A stretch of DNA of 64,000 bases from Psychrobacter cibarius. GTDB taxonomy: Bacteria; Pseudomonadota; Gammaproteobacteria; Pseudomonadales; Moraxellaceae. Every line of letters starts with the position of its first letter. Position 1 is the stretch's first letter. The DNA is taken from positions 1 through 64,000 of the forward strand of contig NZ_JABASQ010000012.1 of the NCBI RefSeq assembly GCF_016107535.1, written 5' to 3'. Positions 63,343 to 64,000 of the stretch are shown piece after piece. The notes under the pieces are model-generated. The model made no database searches. It was not told the origin of the DNA and saw only the letters and a program-made list of their open reading frames with translations. The position numbers and the translations under genes were made by a program.

Positions 63343-64000
<658 letters not shown>

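Overview
The window looks like the chromosome of a moderately AT-rich gammaproteobacterium of the Moraxellaceae, most likely Psychrobacter. This rests on the style of the core proteins at the right end (Cca, MaeB, SelO, a long acyl-CoA desaturase, CysS, an MscS-type channel, GuaB) and on the insertion sequences (IS701/ISAba11-like, IS982, IS5, IS256, IS3). The genus is an inference.

Region 1 (364-48671) is, as I read it, one tRNA-integrated genomic island of about 48.3 kb. At its right end a tyrosine integrase gene lies next to a tRNA with anticodon CAT. The last 14 bases of that tRNA recur exactly at 364-377, and both ends carry similar TATACCAAC-type repeats that could be integrase arm sites. 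The integrase module (int, an unknown protein, AlpA-like regulator, DUF927 primase/helicase) occupies 43.4-48.5 kb. A plus-strand trio of overlapping genes at 34.1-40.2 kb encodes a small protein and two large proteins with tyrosine-recombinase cores. The rest of the island is a complete capsule or exopolysaccharide locus, all on the minus strand and read from wza (30.1 kb) down to wzi (1.3 kb): wza, wzb, wzc, wzx, an SDR enzyme, a MenD-like TPP enzyme, a pyruvyltransferase, four glycosyltransferases, wzy, the priming sugar transferase, a second (broken) pyruvyltransferase, another glycosyltransferase, TagD-like and TagF-like glycerol-phosphate genes, and wzi.

The island is full of insertion sequences. 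At least a dozen complete or decayed elements lie at 0-4.5, 8-10.6, 11.9-14.6, 30.3-34 and 40.3-43.2 kb. One IS982-family element sits two bases from the start codon of the priming transferase, an IS630 element splits the second pyruvyltransferase, and IS701 copies cut two other places. The distal half of the polysaccharide operon is therefore separated from the wza promoter, and the locus may be decaying or reshaped by these elements. The 30.3-31.7 kb stretch has three copies of a 30-bp motif with a variable 6-base centre, each exactly at a sequence breakpoint. A 120-bp MITE with IS982-like ends is nested in an IS5 copy at 32.3 kb.

Region 2 (48658-64000) is ordinary chromosome: the tRNA, an SDR remnant, cca, maeB, selO, a desaturase, a glycerophosphodiesterase, a lipoprotein, a cobalamin adenosyltransferase, cysS, an MscS-family channel and the start of guaB. 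Several genes have clear intrinsic terminators. No CRISPR array, rRNA or riboswitch was recognised.
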